The notes beneath the pieces were generated by a model. That model had not been told where the DNA came from and did not search any database. It was given only the letters and a program-made list of their open reading frames with translations. This document shows positions 46,939 through 56,000 of a DNA stretch of 64,000 bases, one piece after another (the first letter of the stretch is position 1; each line of letters starts with the position of its first letter). Source of the stretch: Mucilaginibacter sp. SG564 (GTDB lineage: Bacteria; Bacteroidota; Bacteroidia; Sphingobacteriales; Sphingobacteriaceae); NCBI RefSeq assembly GCF_013149275.1, contig NZ_JABGNA010000001.1, positions 1 to 64,000 on the forward strand. Reading direction: 5' to 3'. The translations under genes were made by a program, and so were the position numbers.

Positions 46939-48717
46939 ATGAAAAATACGATGAAGAAGATATTTATATTGATATTAACTGTAGCCATAGTAACCGGCTG
47001 CAAGAAAAATCTGCTCGATACCACACCATATTCGTCCGTTGCGTCATCCAATATGTGGACAACTGATAATTTAACCGATCTGGGTGTTACCGGTGTATAC
47101 CAGGCCCTGCGCTTAGGCGAAAATTCCGGCGGCGACTCCGGTCTGGAATTGTACATGCTGGATAGGTTTGGCTTTACCGGCCAAACCCGCAGCCAGGAAT
47201 CCATGCTGTCTGGTACCATAACTACCGGCAATGGAATTTACAGCAGCATATGGCAAAATTTATACGAGGGTGTGCAGCGTTCCAACGATGCCATCAAAAA
47301 CATCCCGTTAAAATCACCTTCAGACGCAGCCAAAAAGGCCCGTTATGTGGCCGAGTGTAAGTTTTTGCGGGCTTATTTTTACCTGCGCTTAAACCAGCTG
47401 TGGAAAGGTGTACCTATTTACCTGGAGCCATTTTCTGCCGATCAGGCTACCAAAGCAAGATCGTCCGAAGCAGATGTATGGAACCAGGTGGTGGCCGATC
47501 TGACAGATGCCATCAACGAAACCAATTTACCCAATATTTATGCCGCTGGTGTTGCCAATTATGGTCACGTTACCAAAGGCGCGGCTTATGCGCTGCGTGG
47601 TAAAGCCTATATGTACCTGCAGAAATGGGATCTGGCGGCTGCTGATTTTGCCATGGTAAAGTCGGCCGGATACGCTCTTTTTGCTAACTATACTACCTTG
47701 TTTAAAGCTGCTAACGAGCAATGCAGCGAAATGATATTTTCTATCCAGAACGTAGCTGTTGCCGGCGGTGGTACCACCGGCTATGGTTCAACCACACAAT
47801 GGTTTTGCGGTACGCGCTCGTCTTTTGGTTCCTGCTGGAACGATTACCTGGTATCGCCCAATCTGGTTGATCTTTATCAAAATGCCGATGGTTCACCTTT
47901 TAACTGGGATAACGTTTTACCGGGTTACTCCGGCATGACCCCCGCCCAGCGGGAGGTGTTTTTCTTGCGGAATAATCTTACAGATAAAGAAATTGCCGCC
48001 GCTACAACCCGTGGCGCGCAAATGAGCCTGTATTTACCAACAGGCAACGAGGCCCGCATATTACAGGCCTACACCAATCGCGACCCACGCCTGGCTGCCA
48101 ATGTGATCACCCCGTATGCTACTTATAATGGTGTATTTGGCTCCGTAAACGCTACGGTGACATCACGCTGGCCATACCGCGGAGAAGCCGCCCTGGGTGG
48201 TGATTTGCGTACCGATACCCAAAGCTATTTTTATTACCTGTACCGGAAATTTGTGTACGAAGGCAATGCCGAGATCATTAATAGGTCATACGGTCCTACC
48301 GATTTCCCGCTGATCAGGTATGCCGATGTACTGCTGATGTGGGCCGAAGCTTTGAACGAGCAGGGATCTACTGCTGATGCCATTGCCAAAGTTAACGAGG
48401 TGCGGGCCAGGGCAGGAGTGGCGCTATTAAACTCCAACACTGCCACCACCGTTGCCGGGCAGGCCGATCTGCGTGAGCGTATACGCAATGAGCGCCGTGT
48501 AGAATTTCCGAATGAAGGCATCAATTATTTTGATGAGTTGCGATGGAAATCATGGAAAGATAAAGTGTTTTACTCAGGCAATGGCGTAAAACAAGTTTGG
48601 GGCGCCAACGTGTATACCTATTCTTTCCAGGGCGATTACATCTATACCTGGCCCATTCCGTTGGTAGAAACACAAAGAAACCCCAACTTAAAGCAAAATG
48701 CTGGTTGGATAAACTAA
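46939..48717 (+). CDS. SusD/RagB-family glycan-binding lipoprotein (locus 2)
   Basis: A 592-residue lipoprotein, signal ending ILTVAIVTGC with lipidated Cys21. The SusD block AECKFLRAYFYLRLNQLWKG, a TPR-like helical core and the C-terminal IRNERRVEFPNEGINYFDEL with WPIPLVETQRNPNL are present. It is about 100 residues longer than the locus 1 SusD, with the extra length in the ligand-facing middle part. It forms a complex with SusC2 and shares its transcript. Confidence 0.95.
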   Translation: MKNTMKKIFILILTVAIVTGCKKNLLDTTPYSSVASSNMWTTDNLTDLGVTGVYQALRLGENSGGDSGLELYMLDRFGFTGQTRSQESMLSGTITTGNGIYSSIWQNLYEGVQRSNDAIKNIPLKSPSDAAKKARYVAECKFLRAYFYLRLNQLWKGVPIYLEPFSADQATKARSSEADVWNQVVADLTDAINETNLPNIYAAGVANYGHVTKGAAYALRGKAYMYLQKWDLAAADFAMVKSAGYALFANYTTLFKAANEQCSEMIFSIQNVAVAGGGTTGYGSTTQWFCGTRSSFGSCWNDYLVSPNLVDLYQNADGSPFNWDNVLPGYSGMTPAQREVFFLRNNLTDKEIAAATTRGAQMSLYLPTGNEARILQAYTNRDPRLAANVITPYATYNGVFGSVNATVTSRWPYRGEAALGGDLRTDTQSYFYYLYRKFVYEGNAEIINRSYGPTDFPLIRYADVLLMWAEALNEQGSTADAIAKVNEVRARAGVALLNSNTATTVAGQADLRERIRNERRVEFPNEGINYFDELRWKSWKDKVFYSGNGVKQVWGANVYTYSFQGDYIYTWPIPLVETQRNPNLKQNAGWIN

Positions 48718-48719
48718 AA

Positions 48720-48817
48720 AGAGAATCAAGAGATAAGAGTCAGGAATCAAGAAAAATAAAAGCTGATATTAAAACAGTGAATGATCTTGACTCTTGCTTT
48801 CTGACTCTATCTTCTCT
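48720..48817. repeat. Imperfect inverted repeat of AGAGTCA/CAAGA-rich arms
   Basis: Two 33-bp arms (48720-48752 and 48785-48817), rich in GAGTCA, ATCAAGA and their complements, face each other in the gap between SusD and the GH2 gene. The arms are low-complexity and partly repetitive within themselves. They can form a hairpin in the susD-GH2 message and may reduce downstream expression or protect the upstream message. Confidence 0.5.
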
Positions 48818-48826
48818 ACATCTTAT

Positions 48827-51088
48827 ATGAATAAATTACTACCGGGATATTTTTATCTCTTTTTGCTCCTGTTTGTTGGTCGGGAAGCCTCATCTTCGGG
48901 TGCGGTTCATCATATCGCATATTCGACTCACCCGACCATCGCTGCGCTCGGTCACCCTCTCTTCGCCTTCGGCGGAAAGAGGGAATTTGAAAAAAATAAA
49001 AACAAAAAGTTTCCCCACCCTCTATGCGGCGTAGCCGGAGAGAGGGTCGCCCAGCGAAGCGCAGGCGGGGTGAGTCGTCTAGAAGCGGCAGTGCAAGTCC
49101 CCCGCCAAACCATCAGCTTTAACACCGGCTGGAAATTCCACCTGGCCTACGATGTACGTAAACAACCGGAAACCATCAACGTAACCCTGCCCCACACCTG
49201 GAACGCCAAAGACGTTCTATCGGGCAACGGTAATTACCAAAGGGAAAGCGGCATCTATGAAAAAGCTTTTTCTGTAAATTCTGCCTGGAAAAATAAACGC
49301 CTGTTCTTGTATTTCGATGGCGTAAACTCGGTGGCAACCGTGCTGGTAAACAAGCATTTTGTGACCGAACATAAGGGCGGCTATACCGCTTTTTGTGTAG
49401 AGATCACGGATCTGGTGAAGCCCGGTGAAGCAAACCAGGTGGAAGTGCAGGTGAGCAATGCCGCCCGCGCGGATGTACTGCCTTTAAGCGGCGACTTTAA
49501 CGTGTATGGTGGCATTCACCGGCCGGTTTCCTTATTGGTTACGGCAAAGGATTGTATCTCGCCATTGGATCATGCGTCGCCCGGCGTTTATTTAACGCCC
49601 CGTTCGGTATCTGCGCAATCGGCTACGGTGAATGTATTAACTAAACTTTCGGTGGCGGAAACAACCGGGTTACAGCTCAGGTCGGAGCTTGTTGATGCCG
49701 GACAGCACGTTGTTGCTTCGGTTACCAACGTAGTAAGCAATAACCGGAATGCGGTGCAAACCATCAGCCTCAAACAACCGCATTTGTGGAATGGGAAAGC
49801 CGATCCTTACTTATATAGCGTACAGGTGAGCTTGCTCAAAAACGGACAGGTGATCGATCAGGTGATACAGCCTTTGGGTTTAAGATATTATCATGTAGAT
49901 GCCAATAAAGGGTTTACCCTGAATGGTAAATACCTCGATCTGCATGGTGTTGGTTTCCATGAAGATGTAGAAGGTAAAGGCTCGGCATTGGATATCGCTG
50001 ATTACGACAAGGACATGCAACTGATCAGGGAGATAGGAGCCAATGCCCTTCGCTTAACCCATTACCCGCATGGTAAATATTTTTATGACCTGTGCGACAG
50101 GAACGGCTTAGTAGTATGGTCAGAGATTCCATTGGTTGGCCCCGGCGGCTATACCGGTGCCGGGTATTTAAAGAACCCCGAATTGGAGCAACAGGCCATG
50201 CAGGTGCTTACCGAGATGATCCGCCAAAATTATAACCACCCATCGGTTTGTTTCTGGGGATTATTCAATGAGCTGAAACTGGATCATGATGATCCTGTGC
50301 CATTTATCAAAGAGCTGAATGCTTTGGCAAAAAAGGAAGACCCGAACCGCCCAACCACCTGCGCTACTTTTTTAGATAGCGACCGCTTTAACCAGGTATC
50401 CGACCTGATTGCCTGGAACAAGTATTACGGCTGGTATGCCGGTGAATTTAAGCAGATAGGTGCCTGGGCCGATAAAACGCACCATAACTATCCGCAAAAG
50501 CCATTTGCCGTAAGCGAATACGGGGCAGGGGGCAGCCCGTTTAAGCATACCGAAAATAATGTTAAGCCTGATGCCGACAGCAGGTTTCACCCCGAAGAAT
50601 GGCAAACCAGCTACCACGAAATGAACTGGCTGGAACTGAGTAAAAGACCTTTCGTCTGGGGCAAATTTGTATGGGCCCTGGCCGATTTTGGCTCCTCCAT
50701 CCGCACCGAAGGGGATACCTCGGGCATCAATGATAAAGGCCTGGTTACTTACGACAGGAAGGTGAAAAAAGACGCATTCTACTTTTACAAAGCCAACTGG
50801 AACCCCGAACCCATGCTCTACATCACCGACCGCAGGAATACAATGCGCACCCAACAGGCTATTACTGTAAAAATATACAGCACCTTAGCGCATGTAAAAC
50901 TAAAAGTAAACGGAAAGGACATAACCAATGGCGAGCCCGACGAGTTTCACATCATCCGCTGGGAAAATGTGCCGCTGCGCAAGGGAAAAAACAAAATTGA
51001 GGTAAGCGTTGGCACGGGCGAAAAAACGTTACAGGACTCATGTGAGTGGATACTGGAAGATGGAAACGGCATAACAAAAAGCAATTAA
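48827..51088 (+). CDS. GH2 beta-galactosidase-like enzyme with an in-frame palindromic repeat insertion
   Basis: A 753-residue exported enzyme; the ATG at 48827 opening MNKLLPGYFYLFLLLF is preferred to a TTG 11 codons upstream. The GH2 sugar-binding domain begins at SFNTGWKFHL, the immunoglobulin-like domain follows, and the (beta/alpha)8 domain has acid/base Glu482 in GLFNELKLD and nucleophile Glu564 in AVSEYGAGG. Between the hydrophobic signal core and the mature enzyme lie about 60 extra residues encoded by a 154-bp composite palindrome (48924-49077). The enzyme is otherwise complete and lies in the locus 2 operon, likely removing beta-galactose or a related sugar from imported fragments. 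Export could be altered by the insertion. Confidence 0.85.
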   Translation: MNKLLPGYFYLFLLLFVGREASSSGAVHHIAYSTHPTIAALGHPLFAFGGKREFEKNKNKKFPHPLCGVAGERVAQRSAGGVSRLEAAVQVPRQTISFNTGWKFHLAYDVRKQPETINVTLPHTWNAKDVLSGNGNYQRESGIYEKAFSVNSAWKNKRLFLYFDGVNSVATVLVNKHFVTEHKGGYTAFCVEITDLVKPGEANQVEVQVSNAARADVLPLSGDFNVYGGIHRPVSLLVTAKDCISPLDHASPGVYLTPRSVSAQSATVNVLTKLSVAETTGLQLRSELVDAGQHVVASVTNVVSNNRNAVQTISLKQPHLWNGKADPYLYSVQVSLLKNGQVIDQVIQPLGLRYYHVDANKGFTLNGKYLDLHGVGFHEDVEGKGSALDIADYDKDMQLIREIGANALRLTHYPHGKYFYDLCDRNGLVVWSEIPLVGPGGYTGAGYLKNPELEQQAMQVLTEMIRQNYNHPSVCFWGLFNELKLDHDDPVPFIKELNALAKKEDPNRPTTCATFLDSDRFNQVSDLIAWNKYYGWYAGEFKQIGAWADKTHHNYPQKPFAVSEYGAGGSPFKHTENNVKPDADSRFHPEEWQTSYHEMNWLELSKRPFVWGKFVWALADFGSSIRTEGDTSGINDKGLVTYDRKVKKDAFYFYKANWNPEPMLYITDRRNTMRTQQAITVKIYSTLAHVKLKVNGKDITNGEPDEFHIIRWENVPLRKGKNKIEVSVGTGEKTLQDSCEWILEDGNGITKSN
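48924..49077. repeat. Composite palindromic repeat (REP/MITE-like) inside the GH2 gene
   Basis: A 60-bp left arm (48924-48983, starting CGACTCACCCGACC) and a 60-bp right arm (49018-49077, ending GGTGAGTCG) are imperfect reverse complements around a 34-bp AT-rich spacer. Each arm also contains its own hairpin (for example CCCTCTCTTCGCC with GGCGGAAAGAGGG). GC content is far above the flanks. The length and layout match bacterial interspersed palindromic elements; here it is translated in frame. Confidence 0.75.
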
Positions 51089-51110
51089 TGGATAAGGATT
51101 CAAACCCCAT

Positions 51111-51143
51111 GTCATTGCGAGGAGGAACCACGAAGCAATCTCG
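51111..51143. repeat. GTCATTGCGAGG...CGAAGCAATC palindromic repeat
   Basis: The unit GTCATTGCGAGG followed after 7 bases by CGAAGCAATCTCG, with ATTGC and GCAAT as complementary ends, has the form of an intergenic palindromic repeat family that I recall as common in many bacterial genomes, including Bacteroidota. It lies 23 bp after the GH2 stop. Only one copy is visible in the window. Confidence 0.55.
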
Positions 51144-51219
51144 TAGCTATTCCCTTAAGCACATTTTAACGGCCCAATCGCTTTTTAATGCCCCAAAATT
51201 TCGGTATATTTGTATATAT

Positions 51220-51261
51220 AACGGCCCGGTTACCTTCTTGAAAAAAGGTAACCGGGCCGTT
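51220..51261 (+). terminator. Strong hairpin terminator after the SusC2-SusD2-GH2 operon
   Basis: A perfect 17-bp GC-rich stem (AACGGCCCGGTTACCTT, 51220-51236; complement 51245-51261) with an 8-base loop is followed by TTT. It ends the locus 2 transcript about 130 bp beyond the GH2 gene and implies a separate promoter for the beta-helix gene. Confidence 0.8.
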
Positions 51262-51367
51262 TTGGTTAAGGAAAACAGGGCAAAAAATCGATCGATTTAT
51301 ATTTAGTTATTTGAATATCAATAAATTAATACTTTTTAAACCTTGCAAAACCCCTCAAAAATTTGTT

Positions 51368-51456
51368 AAAAAGTGTTAAAATGGCGTTAAAATTTAGTTA
51401 AACAAGCCAAAAGTGATGCGTTTTTACCCTGTTTTTGACTCAAAAAGTGTTAAAAT
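51368..51456 (+). repeat. 15-bp perfect direct repeat in promoter region
   Basis: AAAAAGTGTTAAAAT occurs at 51368-51382 and 51442-51456, 74 bp apart, upstream of the beta-helix gene; GGCGTTAAAATTTAG between them is a partial third copy. It could be a regulator site or chance in AT-rich DNA. Confidence 0.4.
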
Positions 51457-51522
51457 TTAAGGTTTAAAAAGTTTTTGAACCACAGATGCCCCATCGGTCA
51501 TCTGTCATCATCAATAAAACGA

Positions 51523-52986
51523 ATGAAAAAAATATTACTATTATTAATTGCAAGTAGTGCCGCATTATACACCTATGCCGGCACCTACTATATCAACAAC
51601 AAAACAGGTAATGATGCTTCCGATGGACTTAGCCCCACCAAGGCCTGGCGGTCATTGACTGCGGTAAATCAACATAGGTTTATGCCTGGCGATAGTATGC
51701 TATTTGCCCGTAACGGTGTTTGGGAAGGGCAGTTGGCCCCCTTGGGTTCGGGGGATGCAAAGGCTCCCATCGTGTTTAGTGCCTATGGCTCTGGCGCCCT
51801 GCCCGAAATAAAAGCAGGCGGCCATTTCCGGGATGCCATACTGCTACGCAACCTGCAATATATTGTGGTAGAGTATCTGGCGGCCTCTAACCTGGATAGC
51901 AGTGTAGAGTTCCAGAAAACGGGTCCTACCGGTGTTCGCGTGATGGCTGAAAATATTGGCACCCTGCACCATATCCGGCTGGCTAATTTGTATATCCATG
52001 ATATCAATGGCGATAACAAAAAGGGTACCGCCGAGGGCTGCGGCATCTTTTGGGATTGCCGGGGCCCCAAGCCAAGCAATATTGAACATCTGATCATCGA
52101 AAATTGCAAGGTGGAGCGGGTTGATCGTAACGGCATCCGTGGTAATGGTACTTTCTCCTTCCGCACCAACTGGCTCCCGAACAAGTACCTGCTGATCCGC
52201 AATTGTCAGCTCGAAGATATCGGCGGTGATGGTATTGTAGTAAAAGCCTTTGATACGGCCATGGTGGAGCATAATAAACTATTCCATATCCGCAGCCGGG
52301 CAAAGGATAATGCCGTTGCCGTGTGGCCGCATAGCAGTGATCATACCACCATTCAGTACAATGAGGTTGGCTATACCCAAAACGATAACTGGGCTAACGA
52401 CGGCCAATCCTTTGATATCGATGGTAACTCCCGCAATACTATTATCCAATACAACTACAGCCATGATAACGAAGGTGGTTTTATGCTGGTGATATCAGAC
52501 CTCATTAATAAAGACAATGTGAAAACCAACGGAAATATCATCCAATACAACCTCAGCGTAAATGATGGCATCAACCGTAAACGGCTTTTCAATTTCGCGG
52601 GAGTAACCGACAGTACGCTGGTTAAAGGCAATATATTTTATAACAACGCGCCAAAATCATTCACCATGGAAGCAGTTGATATTGAGGGCGGGATACCTGA
52701 GCATGTTGTTTTTGAGGATAATTATTTTGTGTACACAGGAAAGACTCCAGTGGTATTTAGCAAATCGCCCAAGCAATATGGTCATGTAAATTTTATCAAT
52801 AACGCTTTCATCGGAAATATTGTCGGACTGGATAACTTACCCAACCGGAAAGATGCTGTAGCCGCCAATGGGCAAAAGCAGTATCCTAAAAAGCCACAGT
52901 TCCCCTGGAATTTTATGCCGGTAAAGCTAAAGAGTACAACGCAGCAATTTCCGAAGGATTTATACCGGTCAGTTACAGCGCAATAA
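51523..52986 (+). CDS. Secreted right-handed parallel beta-helix protein
   Basis: A 487-residue protein; the ATG at 51523 gives a clear signal peptide (MKKILLLLIASSAALYTYAG) and a TTG 16 codons earlier is rejected. TYYINNKTGNDASDGLSPTKAWRSL is the usual entry to polysaccharide-lyase-like beta-helices. Repeated blocks such as HLIIENCKVERVDRNGIRGNG, YLLIRNCQLEDIGGDGI and TIQYNEVGY follow, with the Asn-rich turns of a parallel beta-helix. Such folds hold pectate lyases and several inverting hydrolases. I see no family-defining catalytic set, so the activity on a glycan is inferred only from the neighbours (GH2 operon upstream, HTCS downstream). Confidence 0.75.
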   Translation: MKKILLLLIASSAALYTYAGTYYINNKTGNDASDGLSPTKAWRSLTAVNQHRFMPGDSMLFARNGVWEGQLAPLGSGDAKAPIVFSAYGSGALPEIKAGGHFRDAILLRNLQYIVVEYLAASNLDSSVEFQKTGPTGVRVMAENIGTLHHIRLANLYIHDINGDNKKGTAEGCGIFWDCRGPKPSNIEHLIIENCKVERVDRNGIRGNGTFSFRTNWLPNKYLLIRNCQLEDIGGDGIVVKAFDTAMVEHNKLFHIRSRAKDNAVAVWPHSSDHTTIQYNEVGYTQNDNWANDGQSFDIDGNSRNTIIQYNYSHDNEGGFMLVISDLINKDNVKTNGNIIQYNLSVNDGINRKRLFNFAGVTDSTLVKGNIFYNNAPKSFTMEAVDIEGGIPEHVVFEDNYFVYTGKTPVVFSKSPKQYGHVNFINNAFIGNIVGLDNLPNRKDAVAANGQKQYPKKPQFPWNFMPVKLKSTTQQFPKDLYRSVTAQ

Positions 52987-53075
52987 ATACAGGTCATTAT
53001 TTTAAAACGGATCTGCGGAAAAAAAGCTATTAACCTAACCGGAATTTTGTTAGTTTTATTTGACCGGTCGATCAA

Positions 53076-56000
53076 ATGAAATTAGCTATTACCATATTCC
53101 TGTTTTCCATAGTTTGCTATTCGGCTGCCTATAGTCAGCGTATCGCGTTTGAGAACTTGACGGTTGATAATGGCTTATCGCAAAATTCGGTACTGGCCAT
53201 AGTTCAGGATGGCCGGGGATTTATGTGGTATGGTACCCAGCACGGGCTTAATAAGTACAATACACGGAGCTTTAAGATCTACAAAAATGATCCGGCAGAT
53301 AAGTCGAGTCTTTCCTCAGATTATATTACCTGCCTGCTGCTTGATGCGAATAAAACGCTTTGGATTGGCACCCGCAACGGGCTAAACAGGTACAATCCCG
53401 AAAAGGATAGTTTCGAGCGGGTTCAGCTAAACCCTCTATCAAAGGGTAGCCAGATTATCAGCTCGGTTTACCAGGATCGGCAACAAAACATCTGGATATG
53501 GTCATCAAATGGCTTGCATATGCTGCCTGGCAAAACAACTGGTAAGTTCAGTCAGGTTGCTGTTCCTGATTCGGTTGCGGGTTTGTATGGCACCAACGTG
53601 CATACTATATACCAGGATCATGAGGGCGTTTATTGGATAGGCTCGTCGGCCGGACTTACTAAAATGCAAAAGCAAGGTAATCGGTATCGATACCGAATGT
53701 ACAAGCATGTAGAAGGAAATTTCAATAGTTTAAGCGATAATTCCGTGACCACTATTACCGAAGACCTGAAGGATAACTTATGGGTAGGTACCCTACACGG
53801 AGGTATCAACCTGTATAATAAAAACACCAATACCTATACCCGGTTTTTAAGCAATAGTGGCACAAGCGGACCGGTTAATAACAATATACGGATATTGCAA
53901 ACGGCAAGCTCCGGTAAAATATGGATCGGTACACAGGGAGGCTTGAGCATTCTTGATCCTGCAACAAAACAATTTGCATCCTATAAGCATGATCCGGAGG
54001 ATAAAAGCAGTCTGAGTCAGAATTCCATCTACAGTGTGTTTATAGATAATACCAGCACGGTATGGATAGGTACTTATTGGGGCGGCATCAACATGGTATC
54101 GGGTCACAATACCACGTTTTTAACTTTTCAAACAGCGCGGTACCACTCCAATATCAATAACAACGTGGTGAGCGCAGTATGGGAAGATAAGAGGCATAAC
54201 TTATGGATAGGTACGGAAGGAGGAGGGTTAAATTATTTCGATCGTAAAGCCGATGTGGTAACCACTTACCAAAACAAAGTAGGCGATCCCTCATCCCTGG
54301 GATCTGATCTGGTTAAGATGATATATATCGACCGGAGCGGTAATGTTTGGACTGGAACCCATGGCGGAGGCTTAAATCTGTTCAATCCCGCTACCCGCAA
54401 CTTTAAACGATATCTATACAAAGAAAATGACCCGGTGACATTAGGTTCAGAAGTGCTGACTGTTTTGGAAGACTTCCAGGGTAATTTCTGGGTAGGTACC
54501 CAAAATGGCCTGCTTGTTTTTAAGCGCAATAATACTGTTTTACAGGCAACTGATAAGCCGGTTATTAATAAAATTGGTAAACAATCGGTAAAGGCTTTAC
54601 TTGAAGATAAGGATAAGCACATCTGGATAGCTACAGCCAATGGTTTGTATCTGTTAGATCATGGACATGGCATTTTAAAGCTGTTTACTACTAATGATGG
54701 TTTAAGATCCAACGACATCAATTGTATTTATCAGGATACCAATGGGCATATATGGGTAGGGTCGTACTATGGTGGCTTGGCCCGATATAATAGTAATGGG
54801 AAGAGATTTATAACCTATTCAGAAAAAGAAGGACTGGCAAACAATAACGTACAAAGTATTTTAGAAGATGCCAGCCATAACCTTTGGATGGGTACGGGTA
54901 ATGGCTTATCCAAATTTAATATTGCCTCCCAAACCTTTAAAAATTATAATAAAAGCGATGGCTTAGGCGGCAATACTTTTAATATCAATTCCTGCTATAA
55001 AACTTTTGATGGTGAAATGCTTTTTGGTGGATATAACGGATTGAGCAGTTTTTTTCCATCCAAAATTGAAGACAATAATATCGCTCCGCCGGTTATCATA
55101 ACTGGTCTAAAATTATTTAATCAGCCATTAGGAATTGGTCAATCTGATGGATTATTAAAAAAGGATATCAGTTTAACCCCTAAAATAACCTTTACACATG
55201 CGCAAAATGTGTTCACAGTTGATTTCGCGGTGTTAAACTATATCAAGTCCGAAAAAAATAAGTATGCTTATAAACTGGAAGGCTTTGATAACGATTGGGT
55301 TCATACCGATATACCATCAGCTCCATATACCAATCTTTCTGCCGGTAGTTATACATTTTTGGCCAAGGGGGCTAATAACGATGGTGTATGGGGAAAGGCC
55401 GCGGTTTTGCATATACAGGTGCTGCCGCCATTTTGGGAAACCATATGGGCCTATTGTTTATATGTGCTGTTTATAGGTGGTCTGGTATTTTTAATAGCCC
55501 GCTTTTTTATTCTCCGGTCATTGTTACGCAAGGATAAAGAACTCACGCAGTTAAAGCTGAATTTCTTTACCAACATATCGCATGAGATCCGTACGCATCT
55601 TTCTTTGATATTGGGACCCTTGGAAAAATTAGTATTGTTTGGTAAGGGAGATACCGAAAATACCAAACAATTGCAGATCGTCAAGAAGAATTCGGATAGT
55701 TTGCTTCAACTGGTAAACGAACTAATGGATTTCCGCAAAGCCGAAAGCGGTAATCTTAAACTTCATGTAGCTGAATACAATATCGTAAACATCCTGAGGG
55801 AGATACTGATCTCATTTGATGATCACTCCATATCACGTAACATCACTACTGATCTGATACCTTCTTCAGATGATATCAGGGTTTATTTTGACAAAGAACA
55901 GTTAGAAAAGGTGTTTTACAATTTAATCTATAATGCCTTTAAGTTTACCAATTATGGGGGACACATTGGGGTTTTTATAGAAGAAAAGAAGGATGAAGTT

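Larger units (their letters stand above)
51089..51522 (+). other. Intergenic region rich in repeats before the beta-helix gene
   Basis: The 434 bp hold a GTCATTGCGAGG-type palindromic repeat (51111-51143), a strong hairpin terminator (51220-51261), and further on a very AT-rich stretch with two copies of AAAAAGTGTTAAAAT. TTTTTACCC at 51421-51429 resembles half of the HTCS operator but has no partner 22 bp away. The promoter of the beta-helix gene is probably in the last 200 bp. An 86-codon frame crossing the terminator is not considered real. Confidence 0.55.

Noticed and set aside
48597..48830. 77-codon frame spanning the end of SusD2 and the following gap
   Set aside because: It lies out of frame over conserved SusD sequence and continues into a low-complexity inverted repeat.
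51046..51306. 86-codon frame downstream of the GH2 gene
   Set aside because: It runs through a palindromic repeat and both arms of a perfect terminator stem, which is not compatible with a real gene.
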